A DNA stretch of 64,000 bases from Pempheris klunzingeri (lineage: Eukaryota > Chordata > Actinopteri > Acropomatiformes > Pempheridae): positions 8,136,501-8,200,500 of the forward strand of contig NC_092016.1 in NCBI RefSeq assembly GCF_042242105.1, written 5' to 3'. The notes under the pieces are model-generated. The model worked only from the letters and a program-made list of their open reading frames with translations, did not search any database and was not told the origin of the DNA. This document shows, piece after piece, positions 33,566 to 46,105 of this stretch. Every line of letters begins with the position of its first letter. Positions within the stretch are counted from its first letter, which is position 1. Position numbers and translations under genes: made by a program.

Positions 33566-36117
33566 GATGGGATGGAGCACAGAGGGTGATGGTTGACGTG
33601 ATATGAGGTTTTACAAGGTAAAACTTGAATAAAAAAAAGTTTTTCAGAGGAAAACATGATCTTCATTGCTGCTCAAAAGGCATTGTGGCTGGTGTTGACT
33701 GTCAGCAGCCTTGAGGTTGCATATTTGAGGACTGAACGGCTTTGATGGCTACACAATACAGACATCTGCCTCAATCTCCCTCCCCTTACCCACTTTCCCC
33801 TGGCAGCTGAACTGACAGGCTGACACAGACACATAGTATCGCAGAGGCTTTTGATGCTACCTGCTCACTGGAGGCATGTCAGCCAGCTCACCTACTCAGC
33901 CACTGGCAAAAGTTCACACCCAGCCAGGCATTTTAGCATGACTCCCCAGAAGCAGTTATCTGAAACCTTATCAGCAATGATGAGAGTGGTGGTGGTAGGG
34001 GGGGGTCACCTTGATTCCTATCCGGGGAAATCTTAGTCAGATGCTTTCTTTTCAAAGCTTGTGATGGCAGAGGAAAAGAGGGAGGGAAGCTAATTTATTT
34101 TTTGCTTTGGTAATTGAGTCTGGCAAGTATTGCTATCAAAATGCTATCCATTTAAACACTTCAGAGGGAAGTTGGTCGTGCCTGCTTCAATCAGTGTAAT
34201 GTGGCGGCCGATGTTTAGTCCAGCTCGCCTGCTTTATGATGAAAAGACGACTTACAGATCTCTCAGACTTTGACATGTCGAGGATGAGTCGACGCTTCAT
34301 TTCTGTGCAAATTGTGGGTGTCTGTGCAGGTTTTGGCAGCTTGCTGATATATCTTTCTCTGAGAGATTTGGATTTTAAATGGACTTAGGTTCACAGTAGA
34401 TGAGGAATAATGGAAACTATGTAGAGCCACTTATTCCACCTGTTATACATTTTCACAGCACTTTTCGTTCATGACTGAGAGTTGCTCTACGTTGAGTGCC
34501 ATTTAATCCTAGCTAAGGCACCAGAGGGTGCAATTCATTTTTATCCGAGTGAGTCATTTCACAGTTAATCCTCAAACTGACCAATTTACTCCTGCCAAGA
34601 TCATTTTTAATTATCACCTCTGCTTTACAGCTAATATGACGTCCAGCTGGTTCATGTTATTATGGTAGTTGCCGTAAAGTATTGGCCCTCTTCTTTTTAA
34701 TTTTTTTTTTCTGGGCGATTAATTATAAAGTACAGAATGTGAGCCTCAGCCAGGACTGGTGGGTGACAGATGCATGAAGGGTCAGTGCACTGGCAGCAGC
34801 TGGAGATGAAGGTCACACCAACCTGAGAGAGCAAAGGGGGAAGATAATGTGGCTGAGGAAGACATGGAGGGATGGTCTGTGCAGATGTAACTTTATAGAA
34901 GAGATGAATGATCCTCCTAAATCTAGAAAGTAACTCACTTGCAGAGTATCACCCTGAGCAACCTTATTTTAAATAGATGATGCTTTAAAAAAAAAAAAAA
35001 AACATGCATTCTTCACTGTGTCTCTGTGAAGACTGTTGCTTTGCTAGCATAATGAACTAAGTGGAAAAATATTTAAAATCAAAAATGTTTATCACTGGAA
35101 TTTCCATATTGCAAAGCAACTGCTGTTTCTATTACTATGTGTTACAGCCCCTGATTTACAATTTTAAGTGCATGGAAATTTAAATTTGTCGCATTTGCAA
35201 CTCATTTATTTTCATCTTTGCAAAATGTTAATTTAGATTTTATTGTATCTAAAATTGAATTTGACCATTGAAATTGACCAATGAAAAACAAAACCCTCAA
35301 TTTAATTTTAATAACGTTAAAAAACAGTGACATTAAATCTTTAGGCAGAACGTGCTTTAAAATAGCAATAGCCACATTAGATCTAGAGGAAACATATGCT
35401 GTCCTTATTATCTCTGGCATCTGCTGAAATCTGCTGGCAGCTGGAAGTGGACATGGGGATGGCAGCACTGCTGGAGGTTGTGTGTCTGTTTCTTGGTTGT
35501 CTGTTTCAATCAATATTAGATGTCAGGGATGATTTTGCGTTGGAAAGATGAGATGTTCTTCAGACATACCTGTTCTTGTCAGTGTGAAGGTTTTAGGCCT
35601 CATCTTTTATTACTCTGGTTCTCATCGCACAACCAGTTTATATGCACCTCCTCTGCAGTGTAGGCAAAATTCACAATCTTCACTATCAAGTTGAGCTAAT
35701 CAGTGTACAGACAAGGCTGTCTGCTGTTATTACAGTTCATAATGAAATGGTATTAAGAAAATGAAATCATTTCTTTGTCAGTATCATTCTTGTGTCTGTT
35801 AAATGAGGTGGTTATTGTGGCCTTTCGGTAGCCTATGATCCAAGAGGGACCTATTAAAATCTGTTCATACAGCAATTGTTAAAGTTCCTGAGAATCAAGC
35901 TAAATGCCACTGGCTCTATTGCTTCTCAGCTGTAAACTGACAGACCGTTTTACTGTGGCAGTCTCGACAGCAGTAATAATACTGCCAAAGATACTGCCTT
36001 AACCTTAGAGACTGACATTTTGTAGTGACCACTGGACGCTAAAATTTGTAGTTCCTAATGTCTGAGTTGGGATTTTCTCAGGTAATAGTCATGTTTTTTT
36101 TAAGATAAGTTCATTCT

Positions 36118-36180
36118 TAAGTTAAATCTTAATTGATCCCAATGGGGAAATTAGTCAAGTGGTGCACAGCTGAGAAGAGG
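36118..36180 (-). repeat. Non-LTR retroelement 3'-tail fragment
   Basis: On the minus strand it reads AATTTCCCCATTGGGATCAA followed by TTAAGATTT, a tail very common in fish LINEs and SINEs. It shares its core with 46041-46105. The family is not assigned. Confidence 0.4.
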
Positions 36181-39100
36181 GTGTGTAGAATATAAGTACA
36201 AAAACAAATAAAATCTGCAATAAAAACTGTAAAAATGAGCATAAATTGCAAATATGTTATAAAACAGTGAACATAATGTAGTCTGGATGTGAGCTTTGTC
36301 ACGTTTTGTTACATTCTTTTTTTGGAGAGCAAGCTCATGTAGGGCATTACTGTGAGTCAGGCCTTTACCTCGGCACTGACCTTGCTGAGTTGGGGTGTTG
36401 TTATGGACTAAAGGCAGACCTGTAGAAGTGAACACCTCTCTGGCATGGTCATGATCTACAGGAATGTTAGCTATGCCTGATCAGCCAACCATGATACTTG
36501 TGCTGGAGAAGTGATTAAATACCCACTACGCTTGTGTTTATAAATTCCTGTTTATGTTAACGTGTCCACCTCTGAACATACTGTACAGTCCAGTCCCCTT
36601 TATTAGCAGAACAGAGTCTCTCTTTTAAAATTTCTTGTGCTTCATAATTTTTTTTCTCTATCTGTTTTTTTTTTTTTTTTCTTCAACTTTCCTTGTCTTT
36701 CTTACCCAGTGTGTCAGTAGTCTACGTGGATATTAATCCTAGTGCTTCTAACCTGCCCGGGGCCCGGAGATGTCTTCTGAAATGCAGATCTGTGGAGGTG
36801 TCATCATAGCTCTATGTCTTGGGTGTCTGTGCTTGCCCCCCAGCCTCACTCTCCTATTCACGCAGCCGTGATGACATGCATTATTCCTCACTGACTCATC
36901 TGGGCAGCCTTAAAGCTGCCCAGTTATGGTGTCCCCCCCCTTAACTTTTTCTGCAAAAAAGGAAGTTTTGTAGATGGAGGATATTTTATGCTGGTGTCTG
37001 CAGCTCACATAGACATGACATCTGCATTTTTTTCTGCTATCTCCCTTCTTTTCCCTAATCTGTATACAGTTGGTCAGACATGTGATGGTCATGCAGATAA
37101 TTTGCGCATCTTGCACGGGTTATTTTTGCCCTGTGACACTCTGTTTCCCAGTGTTCCCCTTTTCACAGATCTGTGTTTACAGTTGCTGGGTTTTCAGCCT
37201 CTAACTAAAGCAAATGATAGACTTAGGAGAAATGACATCAGAGTCGCAGCCACATGCCCCTGTAAGAATGTCGAAATATTTACAGGCACTCATAACACAT
37301 GCTAGCCTACCACTCAGCCTCCCATTTGTACAGCCTGTAAGTTTTTAAACTCAGCCCTGTGGTCGCTCCCTTCTGCTGTAGCTACGTCTATTCGACGTCC
37401 TGTCTGGGCTGATCCCACGTCATTGATCCCTCCTTGAAAGTGGGCTCTTTAATTACAGTCATTAGCCAGAGTAGATCTGCTGCTGGGGTTAGAGAACCTT
37501 ATTACCAAGACCTTGTCTCTTTCCTCCCCACACAGCAAACAGTCTAATGCTGCTTGCTAGCGCATTCTTTGAAAACAAGCTGCAGTTACAATGTTTACAG
37601 AAAACAGGCTGCCAAATTGGATCCCCAAATCACACAAGTCTCACCAGGAGACATTTTCCCCTCCTACTTTCATCCTTTTTCAATTGGATATGGAGAAGTG
37701 TGTAGCATAGCAATAACAGATTGAAGCAAAGTGGGGTGTAAGAGGCCATGCCAGAGTCGTGTTGTTTACTGGTAGTCTGGTGCCGACTGGTGCCGACTGG
37801 TGGCACGGCCAGGCCCGAGTAGCCATTAATCCCCCACTCTAGACCTCCATTAAGATCTCTCTCTTTAGCCCTCCCTGGTGAGATCTACACTACACTTCCA
37901 CTGACATCTGCTCCTCCTCCTCCTCCTCCGTCAGACGGTTTTTATTTTTAAACAGGTTCTGTTCTGTTTCATTTCCAGTCCCCGTTTTTGCCTGCCATGA
38001 GGATGTCATCACACATTCCTCTGTGTCTGTTGTTTAATTAGTCATATGGAGTTCATCTCCTCTTTGGATGATGGAAAAAAATTAACTTACATCTTGGTCC
38101 CACTGGGTTCTTATGTGTTTCTCTACCTTCTGACTTGAAAACAAAACATTTTCCCCCTTGAGCAGCATGCTAAAACTACACATCTGTTCTGCACGTAAGA
38201 TATAAACAAGACACATCCTAATTACCAAAAACCAACAAGATTATTAAATATGGTCTAATTACAAGTTATTAAATGCCTGTATTTTCTGTATGGGAAATCT
38301 AATTAGACTGGATTAAAGTGACTTGGATTTTCATCAACACCTGCAGTGTTGTTATCCACAGGATCTCTGTTAGGACTGGCCACACCCAGTTCCAGCCATA
38401 GTGTCCATTAAATATTGATATTTATATGGTGGCTCCACAGCGTGTGACCATAAAGCTGCTGCTGTTTTTAATCTTATCAGTGAGCTAACATTTGAGAAGC
38501 TAATGATGGTGATGTGTCTAGACCGTATAAAGTTCAGGCATGGAGCCGCCTGACCTGCCTGCAAGCTGTTTTTGTTTTTGAAGAACTAGGCTATAACTTG
38601 GAAAAAGTAATGGGGTGCAAAAAAAAAGAAAAAAAAAAAGCATCATGTCATGTTGCCCAGTCCCTCATGCTGTCGATCACCATTGAGGAAGTGTTGAAAG
38701 TGTTCTGGGTTAAAGTGGACTTTTTGGTGTCACAGCCTCGTGACAAAATAAAGTCCCATCTTTGTCTAATGGCATGCACCTCATGATAGCTGACGCTGAT
38801 GTTAGTAACGGACCACAAGCTAAGCCAGTTCCTGTTTTTGAGTACATTATTAGCAGCAGCAGACCACCCGCGAAGCTCAGGCAAATAAAAATCCCATTTG
38901 CTCACTTTCTACTGTGGTATTAAGAGCTAAGGATTGTACTGTTGCCTGAGTGCGAATGAAAAAGCCACTCAGTGTGTGTGCAGTTAAAGCTCTCTCAGCA
39001 CAGCAAGGGTGAGGCCTTCCGTCTGTATGCATCACCCCAGTCAGCTTGATCGATTCACTGTTTGCTCTGGCTTGTCTAAGTGCGAGCTCACACTGCCCAC

Positions 39101-39650
39101 TCTGCCCACGGAAAATAATTCGGACTTCGACCAGTGCAACCTGCTTCCCCAAAGGCTTCCCCAGCACACACGTGCACACACGCATGAGGATACACCAATA
39201 TATACATGTACAGTGCGTCCTCACACAGTCTGTCTTTCAGCCTAAGGGAGCTGGACAGCACAGGCGTGGATCTATGAATTCCTCATAACACAATCTGTTG
39301 ACTGATCAATAATTCAATTCTATCTGTGAGCAAGCATGTCTGGATCTAATCTCACCTGCACCTCCCTCGGCCTTTTCTTAACAAGATGGGTGTTGTGTCC
39401 TTGAGCTGGACTCAGCTTATGTCTGTGTGGTTCTGTGTGTCCTTGTGTGTGCTGATTAGTTTGCTTTAGTTAGTTCTCAGGCAGTGCATGTTCTAGTCCA
39501 TCGTTGTGCATCCACTTCCCCTGTGCATGTGGGTACACGCATGAGAGCCCTTGGCCATTGTGGATTACAGTATGTTCATTATTTCGACTGTGTACGTCTT
39601 TGTGTCCACAGCAGTGTGTAAATGTGTCCATCTACAGTTGGCAAAGCTGA

Positions 39651-39673
39651 TGTGTGTGTGTGTGTGTGTGTGT
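39651..39673. repeat. TG microsatellite
   Basis: About 11 TG units. Confidence 0.9.
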
Positions 39674-42600
39674 CTGAGCTTATGCATGATCTGCCTCTCC
39701 CTCTAGGCAGCTAGACGAATCAAAGGCATGGATCTCATTAAAAGGTATAGAGCCTGTGGAGAGGTCAGCAGCTAAAGTCTCTGATTAGTGGGCTCCGGCG
39801 GGCTGTCTGGGTGCTGTATTTGCCGGGGATGGCGGTTGGGGGGGGGGGATCCTCATCGTCATGCCTCTCATCCTTCTCCAGCTCACACCTGGGGCTCAGT
39901 GTGCCCAAAACTCTTTCTCACCACGGGCCTCAGCCCCATCTGACAGGGTCAAGGACAGCACACAGGGGTGTGGATTTACCCCCAGTCCTTGTTGTCTGGC
40001 CCTCTCTACTTCCCCTACTTCCTATCACGGCCTAATGGGCTGCCTACTTCCAGTTCTGTTTTTATCCCTCTTTGAGTGTTTTATCAAAGGCCACATTCAG
40101 TTTCCATTCCAGTGACAGCCTTTCTCGCTGCATATCAAGCTGCACCAATAGCCTGACAAGCAGCTTTCTGGGTCGTTAGTAACTCATTCCAGGGCCCGGA
40201 CTCCTATCAAAGCCACCGACCATGAACCAGGGATGACTTTCAGCCAAGGGCAAAGTGTATGTGTGTATAACTGTGAGTTAGAGACGGAACGCTTCTGAAG
40301 ATTGCGTGACTTTGGACAGTTTCTCCTATTCCTCTGAATGGTCTTTCTCTTTACTCTTGCTGTCTCATCCCCTGTGTGCCTCTCACTTTAATGCCCTTCC
40401 AGATAAAACAACGGCAGTAAACTTCCTCTTTGTTTCTCTCTCTCCTTTCCTAGCTGATAACCACGCTATCTAAAAGTAGGCCTTGGCAGCACTCCCTGTC
40501 TATTCACCCCCCCCACCCCCACCCCCACCCCCCTCCTCCCACTCCACCCCTCACCTTCCCTTCCCCTCTCCTGGCATGTTAGGGTGCTTTGTGTGTAATC
40601 TGTAGATGGGGTGCGTGGGTGGGGGGGTGCTTTCTTTATTTTTTTTATTTTCCCTTTCTTTTCCGGGCCCACCAGAGGAGGAGGCAGTGGGAGCGATTGT
40701 GGGTGCAGGGGACTGGCGCGTATCTGCTGACTGTCACTTCCATTTAGTTTGCTGTCCTCAACTGCCTCCCCTATATGCCCAGACCCGGTTCTCAGTAAGC
40801 CAAGGTCCCCTTTTGTTCAGTGTCCAACCTTTCTAATCCACAAACCCTTCAGGCCAAAGATATGCTGTAGTAATTACAGGGCACTTTTTTTTCTGTAAAC
40901 TTTTCCTACATGAGGATTTAGATCATTTTTTAGGCTTATTTTTGTTGCTATTCAGAGTTTGTCAGAGTTGAGGATTTTTTTTTTTCTATGTTGGTGTAAG
41001 GTTTTGGCATCAATTTCCCTGGAGAGCAGAGGGGGATGAAATCACAATAGTCCACACACAGTCTCATAGCTTCCACCGCCTCACTGCATTCCCAGTCCCT
41101 GTCCCTCTCGGGCTCAATCAATTAATAAAGCTTGACATTTATTGGGGAAAACAAATAAAATTGCTTGGTTTGGGGATTGTCTCGTATGCAAACCTCTCTC
41201 CCATTTTTGTGTTTGTTTACATATCATTGAACGTCCTGATCCCTGGACAACAGAGGGCTGCCAAATACGTAGGCCTCAAAGGAATTCAGTTTAACGCTGT
41301 GCAAGTGCCTTTTTCTAAAGGGCAATGCTGTGCCTCTGGTTGTCGAAGTCTGTTTAGCAGAATAATCAGTGCTTTAATTAACAAAAGTCAGTTCAGAATA
41401 TCAATTATAGTTTCCCTTTATCTACAGTCATGTCACACCAAGAAACAATTATGAATGATTGTGAGTTTCTATTGTCTCTTGGTGGTGATAATTAGTTACT
41501 TTTTGCTTATAAATCACAATTTTTTCCACAAATAACTCCCCCTTTCTGCCCTCTGCTCTCATTTGTATCTCCTTTTTCATATTAATGAGGGGCCTTAAGC
41601 TCAAATCATGGGTTTGCAAGTCAGTCGTTGAGTGTGTTCTGCTGAAGAGAGAGGGCAGTGTGTTTTGGTTCAGTGTGCCTCAGGGACCTGCAGGCATTTT
41701 CTCTCAGTCTTATCCCAGTCCAGACACGCTCCTCGTTCTGGTATGACAAACATCTCCACAGCGCTCGCTCAAACTAGAGTTGAGCCTTGATGGCACACAA
41801 TCACCTCTGTGCACACACACTTTCATTCAGTCACACTTTCATCCACATTCAGAGTCTAACTCTTTCCCCTGCTCTCTGTTTATCTTTCTGTCATTGTCAA
41901 ACACCCTCACACAAACTCTGCCAACTCTCAGCAAGTCTCAGCATACCAGGCTGAGATTCCTCTTCTCACTGGCTAGGGTAATGACATGGCTGTGGCCCTC
42001 GCTGTGAAACAGCTGATCTGCTTCACAACCACACCTCTCTGTCTGTATGTGCGAGGTGATAGTGTGTGTGTGTGTGTGTTGTCATCTGGAGGTGTGCCGT
42101 CAGCTCACAGTCACACTGTCATCACCCTTAGCTTCCCGTAGCAGACAATGAACAATGGTTTGTTTCACCTCATCTCTTCTCTGTTTCATCCCTTATTTCC
42201 TTCTTCTCTGATTGAAACGGCCCTCTTTGTTTTCACTTCTTCCCCATGTTTGGAAATAATTTGTCATGGTTGATTGTCACTGAGACATGACCAGAGTTTT
42301 GTTCTCTTCCAGTTGCTGCAGAGTTGTTTGCATTTGGCGGTTGGCCCGTCCAAACTGGGTAAAGGGTGCAGTGGAGCCAATTATAGCAATGGGTTTTGTG
42401 TGCAGTAAGCGTAGCGTGGTGGTAGTGGGTGTGATGGGTTTTTAATGGGACTGAGACACAGTCACAGATGTAAAGGCTTGTTGTTTTTGGTGATTGCTAT
42501 GGTCAGTATGTGATAGGTGGGCCAACAGAGCATAGTCCACTTGAATCTGTGACTGATTGTTAAGATCAAGCACCACTCACAGCCAAATGGCTTTCCACCA

Positions 42601-45600
42601 GTGTTTGAAATCACTTTTTGTTCCCCTTGTTTATGTTTGAAATGAGAATCGCATTGCTAAGATTTTTAGCAAATCCCAGAAACACTATAAAAGGACTGTG
42701 CTGTTGGGGTTAAGTGCCTGTGCCTCCATCCGTTAGTCACATTGCTTGCAAGCTTTGTTTTGGTTGTTAAATCTAAACACAAAGTAGAAAAATAGAATTA
42801 AATAAGCCTGAGTTTTCATTTCCAACTTTCATAATTGATCCCCTAGTTGTGTGCTTATTCACAGTGGGAGTTGACAGCAAGACTCATCCCCTAGAAAGTA
42901 TTCTTAGGATGTTATCTTTTGAGTAATGAAAGTGTCCCTTCCTCCCCATCTTTGGAGCCAGTGTGTGATCCTGCATATGGCTAGGGGCTCTACGGTAAAT
43001 GATATGGCTAGGGCCATTAGCTAGATCTTTGTCTGTCCATACTGCTGGCTCTTCCTGATAGCTAAGGTGTTTTTGCTTATTAACCATGCTGTCATATGCT
43101 CTTTTGTAAGGATGCACATTAATCTAAATGCGTGCCAATGCATTAAAATTCTTTACAGCAGCTCATGTTAAACCGCAAGGGGCTTGATCAGCTAAGAAAT
43201 GAAAGAGAGAATGCCAGTTCACTAGTTTTTGCTTAGTGTAGACTATCGAAGAAGTAATTTGTATTCGTGCTGCCTTGCGCTCCCCTGCCCTGTTTGCAGT
43301 AGCAAATCTGGACAAGGGGTTGTTATCAGAGGGGCTGAATGAAACAGCTGCCTAGAACTCTTCACCACGGCTCCGTTCAAGTCCTTCTACGGCCTTTGAA
43401 AATGTCGTGTTCTGCCCGTTGTGTCAGACACACTGCTCGCTAATGGCTCCTGGCTCTGATCCAACCTCATCCCACATTCTGAACCTGGCTTTGGTTGCAT
43501 CAAGTCCCTCTCCCAACTCGGAGACTTACCTGGATCATGACAGCCAGCAGTCAGCCTCTGCGAGTGAACAGTTTTTCACAGTGGTTGAGGCATTTGGAGG
43601 ATAAGCCCTACCCCATGGACTGCTCTGGGAAAGGGATGGCTAGCACCTGCCACTGTTAACATGCTCATATTTAGTGACGAGAGGGCTTCAGCAAAGCCCT
43701 GTGGGTAAGCCACACCGGATTTTTCATTTCTCAAACTAGCCTAGTCACGTTGAAATGGCTTTTCCTACTGTTTTGGCTCTGCCCTCTCCCTGCCCTTGAC
43801 TCGGGGAAACTGCAATTGAAATCAACTGCACGTACAAAGTTGTCAGCTCCATGTAGCCACTAGCAGCTAGCCTAAGTACATCACCCTTATCTGTGATGTC
43901 ACTTGCTTCCTCCTCTGTCCATGCTTGTCTGAGCCAGGTCATAAGCCACTACCCCTCCCCCCTCTAGACCTGTCTCTTTGACTGTAATGCAGCCTAAGCC
44001 TTTCGTTGAGAAGGGAATTAGTCTATATATGTGGGCATGGGCGCTTTGTCATCCAGACCTGGGGATGGCTGTTCCAGATGGGTGATTAGTCACTACTGTG
44101 TGTATGGGTCTTTGAGAGACTGTGAGAGAGCTCCTGGTGTGTGTACGTGACCTAGGATTAGTGTGATTACAAGAAGATGAGATCGCCGTGCATGTGTGCA
44201 CAAATGCGTGGTTCTGTGTGTTTACTATCTAATAACCACACCACCCGACCCCCACTCTCCCGTACTCACATCCCCAATGCAATCTCATCTCTAGCTCTAA
44301 CTCGGCTAGCTGGTCTTCCATCAGCGATTTGGAGTGCATCTCTCCTGCCTGTAGGCTGCTGTAATGATAGCTTTTGCAACAAAAAAAAAAAGCCCAGCTG
44401 TTTGCTCACAAAGTATGAGACTGAGAAGAGGAGGATGATGATAAAAGTGTCACTAGCTCTCTATTGTACAGCTGCAGTCTCATACAAATTCACAAAGACC
44501 TAACAAAAGCAAGAACACGTGCACCATGAAAGATTAATTGGTTGCTGTTAGCTCTAACTCTCATCATCACCTGCGGCAGAGAAAGTAGGGAATACAGAAA
44601 AGAAACGTGTTGCCTGGTTTTGGGGAAGATAATAAGGCACCGGGGGAAAGGCGTTTTTCTCTCTCTGGCCACTGGCTGACAAAGTTTTATGAAGTCAAGC
44701 ACACCAAAGTTAGAAGTTGAAGCAGAGATGCTGTTTTGTGTTCACCTGGTCTAGTAAGCACGGTGACGGCTCATCAGCTGGCACTGATTACACTGTGGAC
44801 ATGGTTAACAGCCCATTTAGAGCTTGTGTCTTGTGTGTATGTGTATGCATGTGTGTGTGTGTGTGTGTAGCATTCTGTGCGTGTGGTACACCACTGTCCA
44901 GACACATCTGCCTGGCTTTAATTAGTTTTGCCTGGCACAGGGACCCACCAGTCTCTCTGGTGTTTAATAACAGCCTAGACAGTGGGCATTTATCAAGGTC
45001 TGAATACAACTGAAGGATCATGCATTCATTTGGCCAAAATCACTTTAAAGTGATTATGTTCTATTTATTTGGTTGCGAAGAAGTTCCTGTTTCCCCTACA
45101 CGCTGGGGCATGTTGAAACACAAATCCCCTCTGCTGTGCATATTTTGGGTTCCCTTTTGGTCCTTTCCTTTCATTTCCTTCCCCTTTCCTTTCTTTTCAT
45201 TTTTCTTTTTTCGTCATTGTATTAATATGTCATGTGTCTGACCCAAATTTCCAAGCCCTTTTAATGCTTCCAGGGCTCTTCCTCTGCCTTGTGGCCATGC
45301 TCTTTTTGATCAGAGCCATCGTAGTGAGAAGTATCCCAGACAGAGAGACTGAAGCTATGTTTCGTTGTCTCCTCAGTTAGAATCAGTAAACTGTCCTCCG
45401 GAGCAAACAGACCCACTCTAAATGCCTCTTCCTTCAAAGTGTCTCTGTCCTCCCCTCTCCTTAATGCAGTGGTTTCTAATCAGGGCAGGAGAATTTCGCT
45501 GATGAACCAATATGAGCTGACAGACACCCTCCCCTCCCTTAACCTATCTTCTCCCTCTTCTTCCCCTCCATCTTTTCACATCTGTGAATGTTACCTGACG

Positions 45601-46040
45601 AGACTCATTTGTCAACCCCACTCCCCAACCCTTCTCTTTCTGTCTGCTCGCCCCAGCCACCTGATCCCTCCCTCCTGTCGTTCTGCCAGTGCCAACAGGC
45701 CTGAAGAGTCTGCTATGTGTGTATTGGGGTGGGCGGGGGGTCTGAAGAGACAGAAACTAAACTGAGCTGAGCCGAGGTGCATACAGGTGCAGCTCCTCTT
45801 GCAGCCCGAGGGATAGCTGTCAAAGTCTCTTCATTTTGGCCCTCTTCCTTTGTGTCATCCCCACTGTGGCCTTTGTATGTCTTACTCTAGTCTTGCTCAG
45901 GTCTAGCAAAGCACTCTTTCGGGGCATGGTGGCCCCAAGAGGGGTAGTGCCCACAAGGACTATCCCTCCGGCTGTTGCTCCAGCTGTTGCTCTTCATAAG
46001 TCTTCAACTGCTGTGCTTTTGTATGGCCATTGTTTTTGTT

Positions 46041-46105
46041 ATTATCTCTGACTTACTACAAGGACAATTTCCCCATAAGGGATAATAAAGATTTCTACTA
46101 CTACT
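46041..46105 (+). repeat. Non-LTR retroelement 3'-tail fragment
   Basis: It contains ACAATTTCCCCATAAGGGAT followed by AATAAAGATTTCTACTACTA, the plus-strand counterpart of the tail at 36118-36180. The TACTAC run at the end fits a short 3' tandem tail. Confidence 0.45.
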
